NCBI GenBank assembly: GCA_002179805.1
Contig: NAVB01000552.1
Location: forward strand, 44,646 to 108,645
Origin: Acanthamoeba lenticulata
Taxonomy: Eukaryota > Discosea > Longamoebia > Acanthamoebidae
Length of the DNA stretch: 64,000 bases
Direction: 5' to 3'
Shown piece by piece: positions 1-11,246 of the stretch. A program made the position numbers and the translations under genes. Position 1 is the stretch's first letter. Every line of letters starts with the position of its first letter. The notes under the pieces were generated by a model. It saw nothing but the letters and a program-made list of their open reading frames with translations, was not told the DNA's origin and searched no databases.

Positions 1-1377
1 AACGACTTACGAGAGCAGCCGAGTAGCCGTCCATGGTCATGTCCATCACGGCTGACTGGAGGCGGTAGAAGGAGCCGCTCGCGCACGCGTCCATCAGCCG
101 ATCAATCTTCTTGATCGGGATCACCTGTAATGCATGACATACGATGCCTTGGTTGGTCTTTGTTGTTCAAGATCATCAACTTGTGGAGGGTTGAGGGTTT
201 GTTGTTGTTGTTGTTACGTACGCCGGCGACTTCCACGATGGCGTCCTCAGTGATCTCCTTCTCGTCGTAGAGGGTGCTCACCGACTGGAGCGTGGTGATG
301 GCCTTACGCAAGTCTCCTCCTGAGATGCTCACCACCGCCCGCAATCCCTGCATGGTGGTGAACCGGCCATCGTGGTGAGCCATGTCCTCAATGCCCACAT
401 GGCCTAATCGATGATGTTAATAAAAGGAGGAGTTCCACACGTACGTCATCGCTGATGTTGATCTTCTCCTGGGCGCAAATGGTGACGAGCTTGTCGCCCA
501 TGGTGTCGCCCTCAAGCGGTCGGAATCGAAACTTGGCGCATCGCGAAGCCAGCGGGTCGATGATTCTGCGCAGGGCCGAACACACGTACACGTACAGCTG
601 AGTTCACATGGGTGACATGTGAGCCCAAAGTTGACTTACCGACTGACGTAGTTGCAGATCAAGCAGAAGCGCGTGACTCGAGAGTAGTTCTCGATGATGC
701 GTCGGAGGGCGGCCTGCGCGTCGGGCGTCATGGAATCGGCCTCATCAAGGATGATGAGCTTGTAGGGCGGGCACTGCCTGCCGTTAACGGTCGCTCCCGC
801 GGTGGCCACCTGTACCACGCATGCCTGAGTGAGGACTCGAGGACGCCCTGAAAGGTGGTCTTGTGAGGGCAGAGCACCTGAGAGAAGGCTTTGACTTTCG
901 AGCGGATGACATTGATGCCACGCTCATCGGAGGCGTTGAGCTCCATCACGCGCGCTTTGAAGAGCTCAGGCCTGCATCATCATGACAGTGCGTAAGTGCC
1001 GTGCATGTGGAGGCATCGCAAGAGGACCGCAAGGGCGCACCCATAGAGTTCGTGGCCAATTGCGAGCGCGGTGGAGGTCTTGCCCGTGCCCGGGGGTCCG
1101 TAGAGGAGGAGGTGTGGCAGCTGCGGGTACAGAGGGCAGCGTAAGACCGCAGGTTGGGATTAAATGAGAGAGGGCACATACGTTGCCAGTTTCCAAAGAC
1201 TTCTTCAGTGCCCGTACTACTTCCTCTTGATGGGCAACGTCGTCTACCTTTTTGGGGCGGCTGTTTTACGGTGAGATTTGCATAATCTGACAACATAGGA
1301 GCTGAATCGTACTATTTCTCCACCCAAGGAGTTTTGGCGGCCCGCTTCTCAGCAATTGCTGTTCGTTCGATGTCCAT
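1..1377 (-). CDS. Replication factor C small subunit (RFC4/RFC2 class), 3' end cut by window edge
   Basis: AAA+ ATPase subunit of the clamp loader that places PCNA on primer-template DNA in the nucleus. The ATG is at 1377. Exons I can phase are 1313-1377, 1182-1260, 1041-1120, 878-971, 640-809, 445-565, one near 222-400, and one ending at 11, where a GTAAGT donor runs into the window edge. Visible motifs: RFC-box start [19 protein letters not shown], Walker [35 protein letters not shown], Walker [12 protein letters not shown], and sensor 1/arginine-finger region ending [16 protein letters not shown]. The collar domain begins with the RKAITTLQS segment. The last exon or exons lie outside the window. 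Family membership is clear. The choice between RFC4 and RFC2 orthology is inference. Confidence 0.93.
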
Positions 1378-1494
1378 TTGTTATGCTTCCGCTGCGAATG
1401 TGCCCAGGGCTCAGCGCGACCGAGGAGGCAAAAAGGCGGGAAATTTTTCTGTCGACCGCAGCCAACGTGCGAGCTTTATGTAAAGGACGAGATG

Positions 1495-2917
1495 TTACAG
1501 CTGGGCCTGAAGCTTGAAGAAGTCCTTGACCGAGGTAGAGAAGTAACCGTGTCCCTTGCCGCCAATCACCGCAAACTCGTTGTTGCCCAGGTGCGTCATC
1601 GTGTGGCCGAAGCGCGGGCTGATCGTGTCGCCGGTGAGCTCGGCCTTCTCCCATGTCGACGTGTCTATGGCGCCACACGCGAACCCCAAATGAGCTCAAT
1701 GAGTCCTTGACTTACGCAAAGGCGCCTGACTTGAGCGTACCGGTGTCAAGCACGTATGACTCCATCTCTTTGCCACCGAGGGACATGTCATAGCCCAAGA
1801 ACAGGATCTTGTCGCCCACGGCCGTGGCCGCGAACCCTGAGCGCGGGTTTACCGGCTTGTCGCCCTTGGTCTTAACCAACGACCACTCAAGTCGCTCTGC
1901 GCCAAGAAGAGTAAGACAATTAAAACTCAACAGTCATGACCAGCTTGTGACGTACCAGTGTCGAGCACGTAAGTCTCGAGCTTGGTGTTGTAGATGTCGG
2001 GCCCCAGAAGGTAGATGCGGTGCTTGCCAACGGACACAGCTGCAAGCTCCTTCTTCTCCTTGGGGCCTTCGCCCACGAGCGGCAGCGTGCCGGTCGAGGC
2101 CGCAAAGAGCGAGTTCTTGGCTTTTATCGTGTGCACCATGTGAGGTCATGATGCCAATGTCATGCAGTGCCCTGCCATAAAGTGGATCACAACAAGCACG
2201 GACCTTTGTCCCAGTAGGCGACTTCGCAGCTGGCGTTTTCGTCCTTCATGTTGAGGTAGTTCTCGCCAAAGAACCACAGCTGGTCAGGGTTGTGGGTGGC
2301 AGCCGACACAAAGTGGGTGAGGTTGAGGTTCTTGGTGGCCTTGTGCGACGCCATGTCCATCATGGAGAGCTTCACCGTCGAGAAGTCCTCTGCGGGGTCA
2401 GCAGTACGTCAACCAGTGGCAGGAGGCAGATAAATGCATCTCAAATTCGTGGAATCGTGGCCACACCAACAAGAAGGCAGGACGTACGTGTGTTGAAGGA
2501 GACCAGGCCCCTCTTCTTGAAAAGCCCCAAGTTGACGAAGGTGCCGGTGACGATGAGCTGAGAGCCGAAGGTGTGTGCACGTGCATCCATGTGAGGGAGA
2601 GGCCCCTTCACCGATTTCGTTTCCCATTTCCACTCATCTCCAGTCGTGTCGATTTGATAAACGCTGGCACCGGCAAAAGGGCTTCGGCCCCGCGAGGGGA
2701 ACACCAGAACCTTTCCACCATCAAGCTTCACCGCTTGGTGGCCGAACACATCTTTCTTAAATTCGCCCGATTGTTGCACCTTCACTTTTGCCGCATATGT
2801 GCGCCTCTGATGGAACAGAAACAGCGCAGTGGCCGAGTGACCCGAAGAGGCTGATGATGCGGTGGCCGCGAGTTGAGGCGTCACCGAGAGCCGGGCAGCG
2901 CTGGCAGTACGTCTCAT
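1495..2917 (-). CDS. Kelch-repeat beta-propeller protein with a possible mitochondrial presequence
   Basis: Five or more exons encode about six kelch-like blades, recognisable from repeated units such as FGHQAVKLDGGKVLVF, AAVSVGKHRIYLLG, SGFAATAVGDKILFLG and FGHTMTHLGNNEFAVIGG. Each ends with a variant of SYVLDTG. Translation most likely starts at the ATG at 2917 (an upstream TTG is in frame). The first ~45 residues are Arg/Ser/Ala-rich and almost free of acidic residues (MRRTASAARLSV...), as in a mitochondrial targeting peptide. This is inference only. Kelch propellers are protein-interaction scaffolds or, in galactose-oxidase relatives, enzymes. No copper-ligand pattern was seen, so an interaction role is likelier. 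The gene is tandem to and downstream of the repeat protein at 3018-6716. Confidence 0.75.
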
Positions 2918-3017
2918 CTTCTTCAAACTGAACTGAAGCTTTTGTGATATGTTTTGTTATTTTTTAAGGTTTAAAAATACAATTTTTTCCGGCCTGTTTG
3001 GTCTCTGCGGGCGTCGG

Positions 3018-6000
3018 TCAGCTGGCCTTGCCTCCTCTGCCCACACCGCTGCCACCCCTCCCCCGGCCGCCGAACATGGCAGCCGCGGCGCTCACCGAGC
3101 CACCGCCTGCCGCCGGCTCTGCCGCGGGGGCGGTCTCGGCTGGCTTGGCCGCTTCCGCCTTGGGCTCCTCCTTGGCTGCACTGTTCTTTCGTGCCCAGCT
3201 GGGCCCGGCCGCCGCCTGCGGCTTCTCTTCCTCCACCACCGGCGCTGGTGAGGTGGTAGACTTCTTCAGGTTCTTGGCCCATGCTGGTGCGTTGCTCTCG
3301 GCCGCTGGCGCGTCGGCCTTCTTGGGCTCCTCCTTGCTGGGCTCCGCAGCTGCGGCCACAGAAAGCTGATAGTTGGTCCCCTGCAAGGCCTTAAGTCAAG
3401 GGCATAGATCGGACGGCGTACCAGCGGCGGAGCCTTTCTTGAGGTTCTTGGCCCAGGCGGGTCCGCTGGCCGCCGCGGGCTCTTCCTTGGGCTTTTGCTC
3501 CTCCTTGGCCGGGGTCGCAGGTACCTCAGCAGCTGCCATACTGAAGTGAGCCTAGATTTTTGAAGGAGACAGTGCAGTCATGCTGGGAGCAGGTACCAGC
3601 GGCTGGAGATTTCTTGAGGTTCTTGGCCCAAGCGGGTCCGCTGGCGGCCGCGGGCTCCTCCTTGGACTTCTCCTCTTCCTTGGGTGTTTCTGTGGTGTGG
3701 CCGGCAAGTGAGAAAGAGGAGAGAGGCGGTCCCAGAGATAGAAGGTGCAAAGCCGTACCAGCGGCAGTGCTCTTCTTGCGATTCTTGGCCCACGCCGGTG
3801 AGCTGGCGGCAGCCTCCTTGGGCTTCTCTTCCTCCTTGGCCGGGGTCGGAGCCGCGTCTGCATGACAGGTTGTTCATGTCATTAACACGTTTGGCTGATT
3901 GACCCAACTGGGCAGCTTGGTGTACCGGTGGAACCCTTCTTGAGGTTCTTGGCCCAGGCCGGTCCGCTGGCCGCCGCGGGCTCCTCCTTGGGCTTCTCTT
4001 CCTCCTTTGGCGGTTCTGTTGCTCGCGCAGACATGCACACACAGCATAGGTGGCTTTTAGACTGGGCACATCATCGGTCTTCTCCATGAGCAGCTGCAGT
4101 GGGTGGCGCACGAACCGGCGGCTGGGGATTTCTTGAGGTTCTTGGCCCAGGCCGGTCCGCTGGCCGCCGCGGGCTCTTCCTTGGGCTTCTCCTCTTCCTT
4201 GGGTGTTTCTGTCGCGTTGGGTGAGTTGAGTAAGTTCCTACCATACCAGACACAAGGTGCCAGACGTACCAGCGGCGGGGCTCTTCTTGAGGTTCTTAGC
4301 CCAGGCCGGCGACGCGCTCCCCTCGGCTTTGGCCTTGTCGTCGTCCTTGCTGGTGGCAATCGCGGTGGTCGTTTTCTTGAGCCCGGATGAGGCGGCTACA
4401 GACTCAGCCTCCTTCTTCTCAGGGCGGGTCATGGCCGGCTGCGATCCAGCCTTTTTCAGCGCGCCCAAGCCAGCGCTGGCCGGAGACGCTTAACAGGTAC
4501 AAGTTAAAAAGGCAATGCGTGAGCTGGAGAAGATGATGAAGATGATGAAGTGATGGTGAGGGAGATGGGGGTTCTTTACTTGCTGTTGCGGCTGGTTCGG
4601 CGGGGGCGGGCGACTTGGAGACCTTCTTGAGGCCCGGGCCAAAGGCGGGCGAGGCTGGTTCCTCCTCCTTCTCCTTTTCTTTTTCCTTCTCGCCGACAGC
4701 CGAGCTGCTCTTCTTGAGCTTGGCCAGCATGTTGACGGCATCCTCCTGCATAAGTTCAAGGCGAACCACGGTCAGGCGTCAGCAAATAACAAGATGAGGA
4801 GGGGGAGGAGGGTCATTCCAACCTGTGTGAGTGTTGGCGCGCGAGGTTTCTCGCCGGCAGGATTCTTCTTGAGCTGCGCCTTGGCGAGGTCGCCCGCCGA
4901 CAGCGTGAACTGCAACAACAAAAGAGCACATGAGTTTTGGCCGAAGAGGCTCCTGGATGGGGCCATCACGTACGCGTCGAGCAGTGCCCTTGCCCAGCGT
5001 GAAGTTGGCCGGGTCGCGCGCCGGGCGGGACTCGTCGTCGGTGTTCTCGTCGCCTGCAGTGGTCTCCGCTTCTGGAATCGCGCTCACGTCGCACGTGACC
5101 GAGCCTTCCGTCTGCTTGGGGGCATCAAACGACGAGCCAGGGGTCACCGGAATCGACTCCACGCCCATGCTATTGTAGGGCCGCTCGCTCTGTGCGCACA
5201 ACAGCGTGTTGGCGACCGTCTACGCACAGCATGGGGAGGAACGTACCTTGAGCGCAGCGGCCCGGTTCGAGGTGGCGATGCTGCTCCTCCGTCGAGTAGG
5301 CTTCTTCCTTGCTCCGGCCTTGTGCACGGCGCGGTCCTTGCTCGCCTGTAGGAAGAAGAAATGATAGTAAGCATGGGGCGTGGCCAAAGGAAAAGGTAAG
5401 GCATTGGGGGGGGGGATACGCATTGAAGGCGCGGTTTCCCCTTGCTGGCCTCGCTGAGATAGTCGAGGACAGAGATGTTGTCTGCATTATCCACAACGGG
5501 CTTCGCTTCGGCGCCCTCGCCAAAGGCGCCCTCAGTGGCGAGCTGGCGCTCCTGCTCAGACACTTCTACTTCAGCGTCCTCCACCGTTGGTGCCGCCGCA
5601 GTCGGCGCCGCGGCTTCTGCCTCATCGGCGTCAGACTTCTCCGTGCGGGGTGCAGGTGCCGTGCTGCTCCGCTTCCTCAGCGTGTCGTCTGCGATGGGTG
5701 CGTGGTCAGCTCGAGCTCCCCCAGCGATCGAAATAAGTGAAAGTGGCGCGGTACCAATGTTCAGCAGGTGGGACTTGGCCAGGGCGGGCGTCTTTGGCGA
5801 AGAGGAGAGACCTAATAAGAAAGCCCACAGGGGCAGAGATGTGAGCGCATGGGACAGGAAGAAAATGCAATGCTGTAGAGGGACGGTAAAGCTGCAGCAC
5901 CGGCGCTGCCCTCCTGGGGAATAAGGGACTCGATGACTTCCTCCTGCTGCGGCTTCTTGTCGTCATGGTTGTAAACGATCTTGTCCGCCCGCGGGCTGCG

Positions 6001-6716
6001 GCGCACAAGCGAAGAAGGTGAGCGCCAGTGATGTGCATTTGGTCTCAAGCAGAAGAAGCGCTTACCTGTTGGCGAGAAGAGCAACTTGTTGTTGGAAAAT
6101 GTCGGAAGGCGCTCGCAGAGTCTTCGGCGGGCTGGTGAAGGACAAGCAATAGAGAGTTGGAGTGAGTCCAAAACGTGCGCTGCCGAGTAGGGAAGATTTG
6201 GCGGCAGGATTACCGTTTTCTCAACGTAGCGGCCAAGTCCATGTCACCAGAGGAAGCGCCAAGTTTGTCCTCTTTGGGCGTTTCTTCGACGGCCTTCTTG
6301 GGCTCCTCCTTCGCAGGTTCTTCCTTCACAGGCTCTCCCTTCACAGGCGCCTCCTTTGCAGGCTCGGGCTTTGCAGGCTTCTCTTCGGCTGGGGCTGTGG
6401 AGGCAGAAGCGCCTCGCTGGACTCTTGGCCCAAAGGGCGAAGCCTTGACTTCAGAGGTGGTTGTTGCCTCCTCGCTGCCTTTCTTGTCACCTTCAGCAGC
6501 TCCGGGCCGCTTGACCCGCTCACCAAAGGGCGAGGCAGCCGATTTGGCCTCCTCTCCGGGCTTGGAGGCTGCGGGCGAGGGTCGTTTGACTCGCTCGCCA
6601 AAGGGGGAGCTGACCTTCTTTTCCTCGGTCTCAGCTTCGCTCTTGGCGGCGTCAGCGCTGGGAACGACACCTCTTCCTCGTCCACGGTTAGCCCAAGGGA
6701 CGTTTTGGTTGCTCAT
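3018..6716 (-). CDS. Low-complexity protein with exon-encoded AWAKNLKK repeats
   Basis: No family recognised. The start is the ATG at 6716 (MSNQNVPWANRGRGRG); an in-frame GTG upstream is less likely. The N-terminal exon has three SPFGxRVxR units within Lys/Glu/Ala-rich sequence. The centre and C-terminus consist of many short exons. At least seven carry the same unit, roughly a PKEEEKPKEEPAAASGPAW stretch followed by AKNLKKSPAAG (coding copies near 3250-3390, 3430-3540, 3597-3705, 3760-3862, 3927-4020, 4110-4215, 4270-4490). Diverged forms are FGPGLKKVSK, SGLKKTTT and MLAKLKKS. The C-terminus is RGG-like (GGRGRGGSGVGRGGKAS). The LKKS/T/V core recalls the actin-binding motif of WH2/thymosin-beta domains, but the preceding amphipathic helix is not evident, so actin binding is only a hypothesis. 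The protein is probably largely disordered. Confidence 0.7.
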
Positions 6717-7224
6717 CTTCTGCGATTTGCAAGTCCTCTTTTGCTGCGCTTCGTTCTCAGTCGAGCTCAATAGTCTTGCACTCTCACACTTGTTGGCAGG
6801 CGTGCGCTCGCTCACACGTCACCCCTCACCTTGTCCTGCGTGCTCCAGAACCAGACACTCAACTCTCCCTTCAAAAACCACCATGCGCACACTTCCCAGC
6901 CACACGCTCCCCTCCAAACAGGCGCGCACCTACCATCAAAGGCAAACGTGGTCCCTGGCCACCATCGCCTGGCAGGCCAAAAATTGCTAAAAAAAGGCTG
7001 AAAAACTCCTCGACTGCCTTGAGTACTCGCGCTGGAGACGCCCCAGTTTGTTGCGGCAGTCGAGGGCAAATGGTTGCATAAGTGGGTAGTGAGTGGGCGT
7101 GAACCTTAGTCTTTCATCAACGAATCTGGGCGTCAGATCCGTAGTTCGTACAAACTGAAATCTAAAGAAGGGAGGGAAATAGGAGGGAAAAAATTGACAC
7201 AAGACAACCTGACCTCCAACACAC
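6717..7224. promoter_or_regulatory. Divergent intergenic region between the AWAKNLKK-repeat gene and a membrane coiled-coil gene
   Basis: About 500 bp separates two start codons that point away from each other, so it should hold both promoters. I see pyrimidine-rich stretches but no unambiguous TATA box or other motif. Open frames crossing it have no codon bias or family resemblance. Confidence 0.4.
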
Positions 7225-8432
7225 ATGCTTTGGGAGGCGATCCTTTTGATCCTTTTGTTAGGTGGTCTCTTGCTCTTCTACGTGAAAGGAAAGCGGTCCA
7301 CCCAAAAGCCTGCCACCCCTCCAGTGCGGCCCGCCTCACTTGATGAGTTTAAGGTAAAGGTGATCTTGGCTAATCTCTTACCTTCGAGCAGGCCACAGCA
7401 CCGCCGCACCCTGCCATCAAACCGCCGGGCAGTAGCTCCCTGGTGGGCGAGCGGCGCAAGTCAGTCACCTTCGTCCGCCACTGCACTCCGCCGTCGCAGC
7501 GGCGCCAAAGGCAGGAGGCACACGACATCCTTCTCCAGCGTCATGTTGAGCTTTGGGAACGAAGCGATTTCTTTGAGCGTCGCCGCGCCGAGCAAGAGGA
7601 GCGTGAGCGGCGCGAGGCAACGTGGGACCACCACGCGTCGGCCGAGGAGACGAAGCGCATCATCGGGGCCATCCTGCGCTCGCCCGTCTGCTCGGCGGCT
7701 GCCGTCGTCACCGAGCGTGAGCGGCGGGCCAGTGGCCGTCGGTCGAGCGTGGACTCGCGGCTGGCCGATCATCAACGCCGCGCTGCTGCCGTTCCACTGA
7801 AGAAGTGGCGCTCGCGAAGCGACGACGTTCATGTCCACTATCAATCCGCCCATGCCTTTGGCGATCGCCAACAACTCTACTACGACACGGAACAACCACA
7901 ACGGGAAACCGACGACACTCTACTGCAGCCTCGAGTGGACGCACAACAAGAAGACCAGGAAGAAGAAGAAGAAGAAGAAGAGGACATCTTAGTGTACATA
8001 CAAAAGGCGCTCAAGCGAGAGCAGGCGGAAGTGGCTCGGATAGAAGATGAGCTTCGCAAGCTGGAGGAGGAGAACCTTCAGATCGAGACCGAACTCAGCC
8101 AAGAGGAGAAAGGTGATGACTCCAACGACGACAACGAAGAAGAAGAGCATGAGAGCGGAGATGACGAGGTGGAGCGGAAGCAAAAACAACAAAATGTACA
8201 AAATGATGTTGAGGACGACACAGAGGAGGAGTGGACGCTGGAGGACCAGGAGGCGGAGATGCAGTCCATGGAGGACGAGATCCAAATGCTCGAAGAAGAA
8301 CAGCTATTCCTCGAGGAAGAGAACAGAAAGATCGAGCAAGAGCTGCGCGAAGAGGAGGCCGAGGCCGAGCGAACGAGGCAGTCGTCACGAGCAGCTACGC
8401 CGCACCACCAACCACGGACGCCTTCATGCTGA
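7225..8432 (+). CDS. N-terminally membrane-anchored, highly acidic coiled-coil protein
   Basis: Two exons, 7225-7353 and 7392-8432, join in frame across a 38-bp GT-AG intron to give 389 residues. Residues ~3-20 (WEAILLILLLGGLLLFYV) form one hydrophobic helix followed by KGKR, a signal-anchor arrangement with the bulk of the protein on the cytosolic side (inference). The middle is Arg-rich (ERRKSVTFVR, FFERRRAEQEERERRE). The C-terminal half has two long heptad-like segments (EQAEVARIEDELRKLEEEN and IQMLEEEQLFLEEENRKI), separated by acidic tracts. The body is likely an extended coiled coil, as in organelle tethers or golgins, but no named family is recognised. It diverges from the repeat-protein gene. 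Confidence 0.72.
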
Positions 8433-8628
8433 CGTCAGCCAGAGGGCGTGGTGTGTGAGGATTTTTGTGGGTTTTTGAGAATTGAGAAAACTCAGTGAAT
8501 AATGTGTTGCAAGTGGGCGGTGCTGCTGTCCTGACCCATCACTTGCGGCACCCGAGCGGCTTCTTGCGCAAGCAGCTAAACACAGACCCAAACGTATCGA
8601 CTTGGGTGTCAGCAAACTACCAAACAAT

Positions 8629-10101
8629 ATGGAAGAAGCTGAGGGACAGGGATTCCAGTACACCGACAACTTGGGGGACTTGTTGCAAATGACTACTGTG
8701 ACGAGGCTCTACTCTCCCGCCCCCGAGAAGAAGTGGTACATCGCCGACAGTGACCTCACTGTGAATGAAGTTCTCGAGGCACGCAACCCCCTTTACCACC
8801 AACACGTCAGTCTTGCTCAAACTCGCCAGAACAGGCACTCGAGCGGTACCGCATCTCCTCGTTACCTGTGCGCAACGTCATCACGGGCAAGTGCGCTGGA
8901 TTCATAGACGCGTTGGATCTTCTCGGGTAAGTACTCGTTGGCCTCGTGCACTGTAGGAGAAGGCCTCACAACTCTACTACGCTGTACAGGTACCTCCTCA
9001 AAGAGTGCTCGGCCTCAGTCGACGTGGGTACCGCAACGCTGGCAGACCTGGACAAAGCGTTCGAGGGCTTCGGCGATCGGACCATCGATGGGCTTTGTGG
9101 TACGCCGAGGCCTCTTGGCGCAATCGTCTAAGGCGCTGATGTTTAATGTGCTTCCCCGCACGCAGACTACTCCAAGCGCAACCCGTTCGTGCCGACGCCG
9201 GTGAACCAGAATCTCTACTACCTCCTCACCAACCTCAAGCGCTACGCGTCGCTCGCGGTACATCGCGTGCCCATCATCTCGGCCGACGATAACGTTCGTT
9301 TTTGCAGCCCTCTCCTCTTCTTGACAACGTTACACCACCTCATCTGAGACAACGTCATTCGCTTCGACGTGTAGAACCCAAAGATCACGGCTCTTGGTGT
9401 CCCAGAGCGACATCGCATCGTACCTGGCCAAGCACATCTCTACCCTCGGCCCCAAGTAAGACCTGCACTTCTCTTTCATGGGGCCGGATCGCAGTGCCCT
9501 GACGCACCCGATGCGCGGTGCACAGAGGGCAGCTGCCCATCCGGGAGCACTTCAAGAGCTTCGGGCGAGTCATCTCGGTGCCGCCGCACGCCAAGGCTAT
9601 CGACGGCTTCGCGCTCATGTGGTCCAAAGGCATCACCGGCGTCGCCGTCATCGACAGCCAGGTACACCTGCATGCTATCTTTCTCTCTTTCTTTCTCGCT
9701 CTCCTTTCTGACTTGCCGAGTGGGTGCAGAACCGTCTGGTGGCCAACCTGAGCGCGACTGACCTGGACTGCCTCTACCGCAAACACTTCTTCCGGCTCTT
9801 CATGCCGGTGGTGGACTTCATCAAGGCCACATTCGCCGACAAGCACGAGGTACCTTGCAGCTCAGCTTGATACGTTGCCATTGGCCGATGTTTAGGACTA
9901 ACCAACCTTGGGGGGATGAAGATCATGACGCCCCCGTTATCGGTCACGCCGGGCACGACGCTCGAAACGCTCATCCTCAAGTTTGCAGGCACGAGGGTCC
10001 ACAGGCTCTACGTGGTCGACGGATCAGGTGTGCTCTGTGGTGTCATCACCCTGACCGACCTCATGAACCTCATCGTCAACGAGTGGGGCTTCGACCAGTA
10101 A
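8629..10101 (+). CDS. Four-CBS-domain protein, AMPK-gamma / SNF4-like
   Basis: CBS pairs (Bateman modules) bind adenine nucleotides and regulate partner enzymes such as SnRK1/AMPK. Exons encode four CBS units in order: VNEVLEARNPLY with YRISSLPVRNVITGKCAGFI; YYLLTNLKRYASLAVHRVPI followed by ITALGVSQSDIASYL; IREHFKSFGRVISVP with GITGVAVIDSQNRLVANLS; and IMTPPLSVTPGTTLETLI with HRLYVVDGSGVLCGVITLTD. Start is the ATG at 8629 (MEEAEGQGFQYTDNLGDLL). An in-frame TTG lies 27 bp upstream. The overall order resembles SNF4-type and plant PV42/CBSX-like proteins. Exon junctions near 9290-9390 could not be settled. Exact partner kinase is unknown. Confidence 0.8.
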
Positions 10102-10154
10102 CACGAAAAAGATAAAGTCTTTGTTTTTCTGTACAACGATGTGGCTCTCTTCAT

Positions 10155-10697
10155 CTACCGCTGGCGGATCGTGTTGGCGAGCCAGTCGAGGCTTGCTTGA
10201 AAGCCTTGACCAGAGCTGATAGATGTGCCTTCAACGTGAAACTTGCTAACCATCTCGCCCAGGTTCAACCGCTCGAGCAGCTCGCCTGGCGCAAGCGCCA
10301 GGGGCAGGTCTTGTTTGTTGGCCATCAGCACGAAGGCAGCATCGCGCAGGTCGTCGTTGCCCAGCATCGCACGCAGCTCTTCGGAGGCTTCTTCTAGGCG
10401 GTCGTGATCGCTGGAGTCGACGACGAAGATGACGCCTGAGCAGTTCTGGAAGTAGTGCCGCCACAGAGGGCGGAGCTTGTCCTGCCCGCCCACGTCCCAG
10501 ACAGTGAAGTGCAAATGCTTGTGGCGTATGGTGTCCACGTTAAAGCCGATCGTGGGGACGGTGTGAACTACCTCACCCAGTTTCAGTTTGAAGAGGATCG
10601 TTGTCTTGCCAGCGCCGTCAAGCCCAACCATCACCACGCCCACGTCAGGATGGCAAGCGCCAGAGCGCCAGAGCCACTGTGACCAGACGGATCCCAT
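10155..10697 (-). CDS. Arf/Arl-family small GTPase
   Basis: Intronless 180-residue GTPase of membrane traffic. Gly2 follows the start Met, so it may be N-myristoylated. Visible G motifs: P-loop [10 protein letters not shown], switch [21 protein letters not shown] (with the catalytic Gln), NKQD, and a last motif that reads TSISSGQG where most Arfs have CATSG. Length matches Arf1 (181). The N-terminus ([12 protein letters not shown]) is Trp-rich, which would suit membrane insertion. Lack of introns stands out in this intron-dense window. It shares a 181-bp divergent upstream region with the COMMD6-like gene. It is not obviously Arf1 itself, so an Arl designation is safer. Confidence 0.93.
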   Translation of the reverse strand: MGSVWSQWLWRSGACHPDVGVVMVGLDGAGKTTILFKLKLGEVVHTVPTIGFNVDTIRHKHLHFTVWDVGGQDKLRPLWRHYFQNCSGVIFVVDSSDHDRLEEASEELRAMLGNDDLRDAAFVLMANKQDLPLALAPGELLERLNLGEMVSKFHVEGTSISSGQGFQASLDWLANTIRQR

Positions 10698-10878
10698 GTG
10701 TGGTTGTTGCGTCTGCTGGCTTTAGTTCTTCTTGTGATCTGATGAGTGCAAGAACAACATGCTTTGTGCATGATGAGAACTAAGTTCTCGGCAGGGCAAC
10801 GTAGAGTCGACGTCAGCAACAAGAAAACAAGTGAAATCACGCAAGGAAAAGGAAACTGGCAAGGAGGGTTGAGCGAAG

Positions 10879-11191
10879 ATGGCCGCGAAGGTGTTTCACG
10901 TCGGGCAGCTGGTGGATTTTGAATGGAAGCTGGGCGTGGCGGTGGAGTCGAGCAACTGCAAGAAGTTGAACTCGCCCTTCGTGTCCATCCTCCTACGCAC
11001 GCTCGACGATAACGGTAAGGTGCACGCGCATGCCTTCGAACTCACCTTTGCCGAATTCCAGGTTCGTTCTGCTTCGCATCTTGTTTTTTTTTTTGCAGCA
11101 ATCTCTTGACTTTGGCCCTTTGTGTTCATTCTATGAGCAGGAGTTTGCCAAGAACTTCAAAGATATTTCAAATCTCATGGAGAGCTTGTGA
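10879..11191 (+). CDS. COMMD6: COMM-domain protein, COMMD6-like
   Basis: Exons 10879-11061 and 11141-11191 (phase 0) encode 77 residues, essentially only a COMM domain. Diagnostic segments are GQLVDFEWKLGVAVESSNC, LNSPFVSILLRTLDDNGK and FELTFAEFQEFAKNFKDI. COMMD6 is the one family member that is nearly just this domain, which fits the length. COMM proteins form the heterodecameric Commander/CCC assembly with CCDC22 and CCDC93 that recycles endosomal cargo. Divergent from the Arl gene. Confidence 0.85.
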
Positions 11192-11246
11192 TGGATGAGA
11201 AAGGTCTCCACATTCTGTTATTTATTTGTGTTAATGTTTCTGCTAC

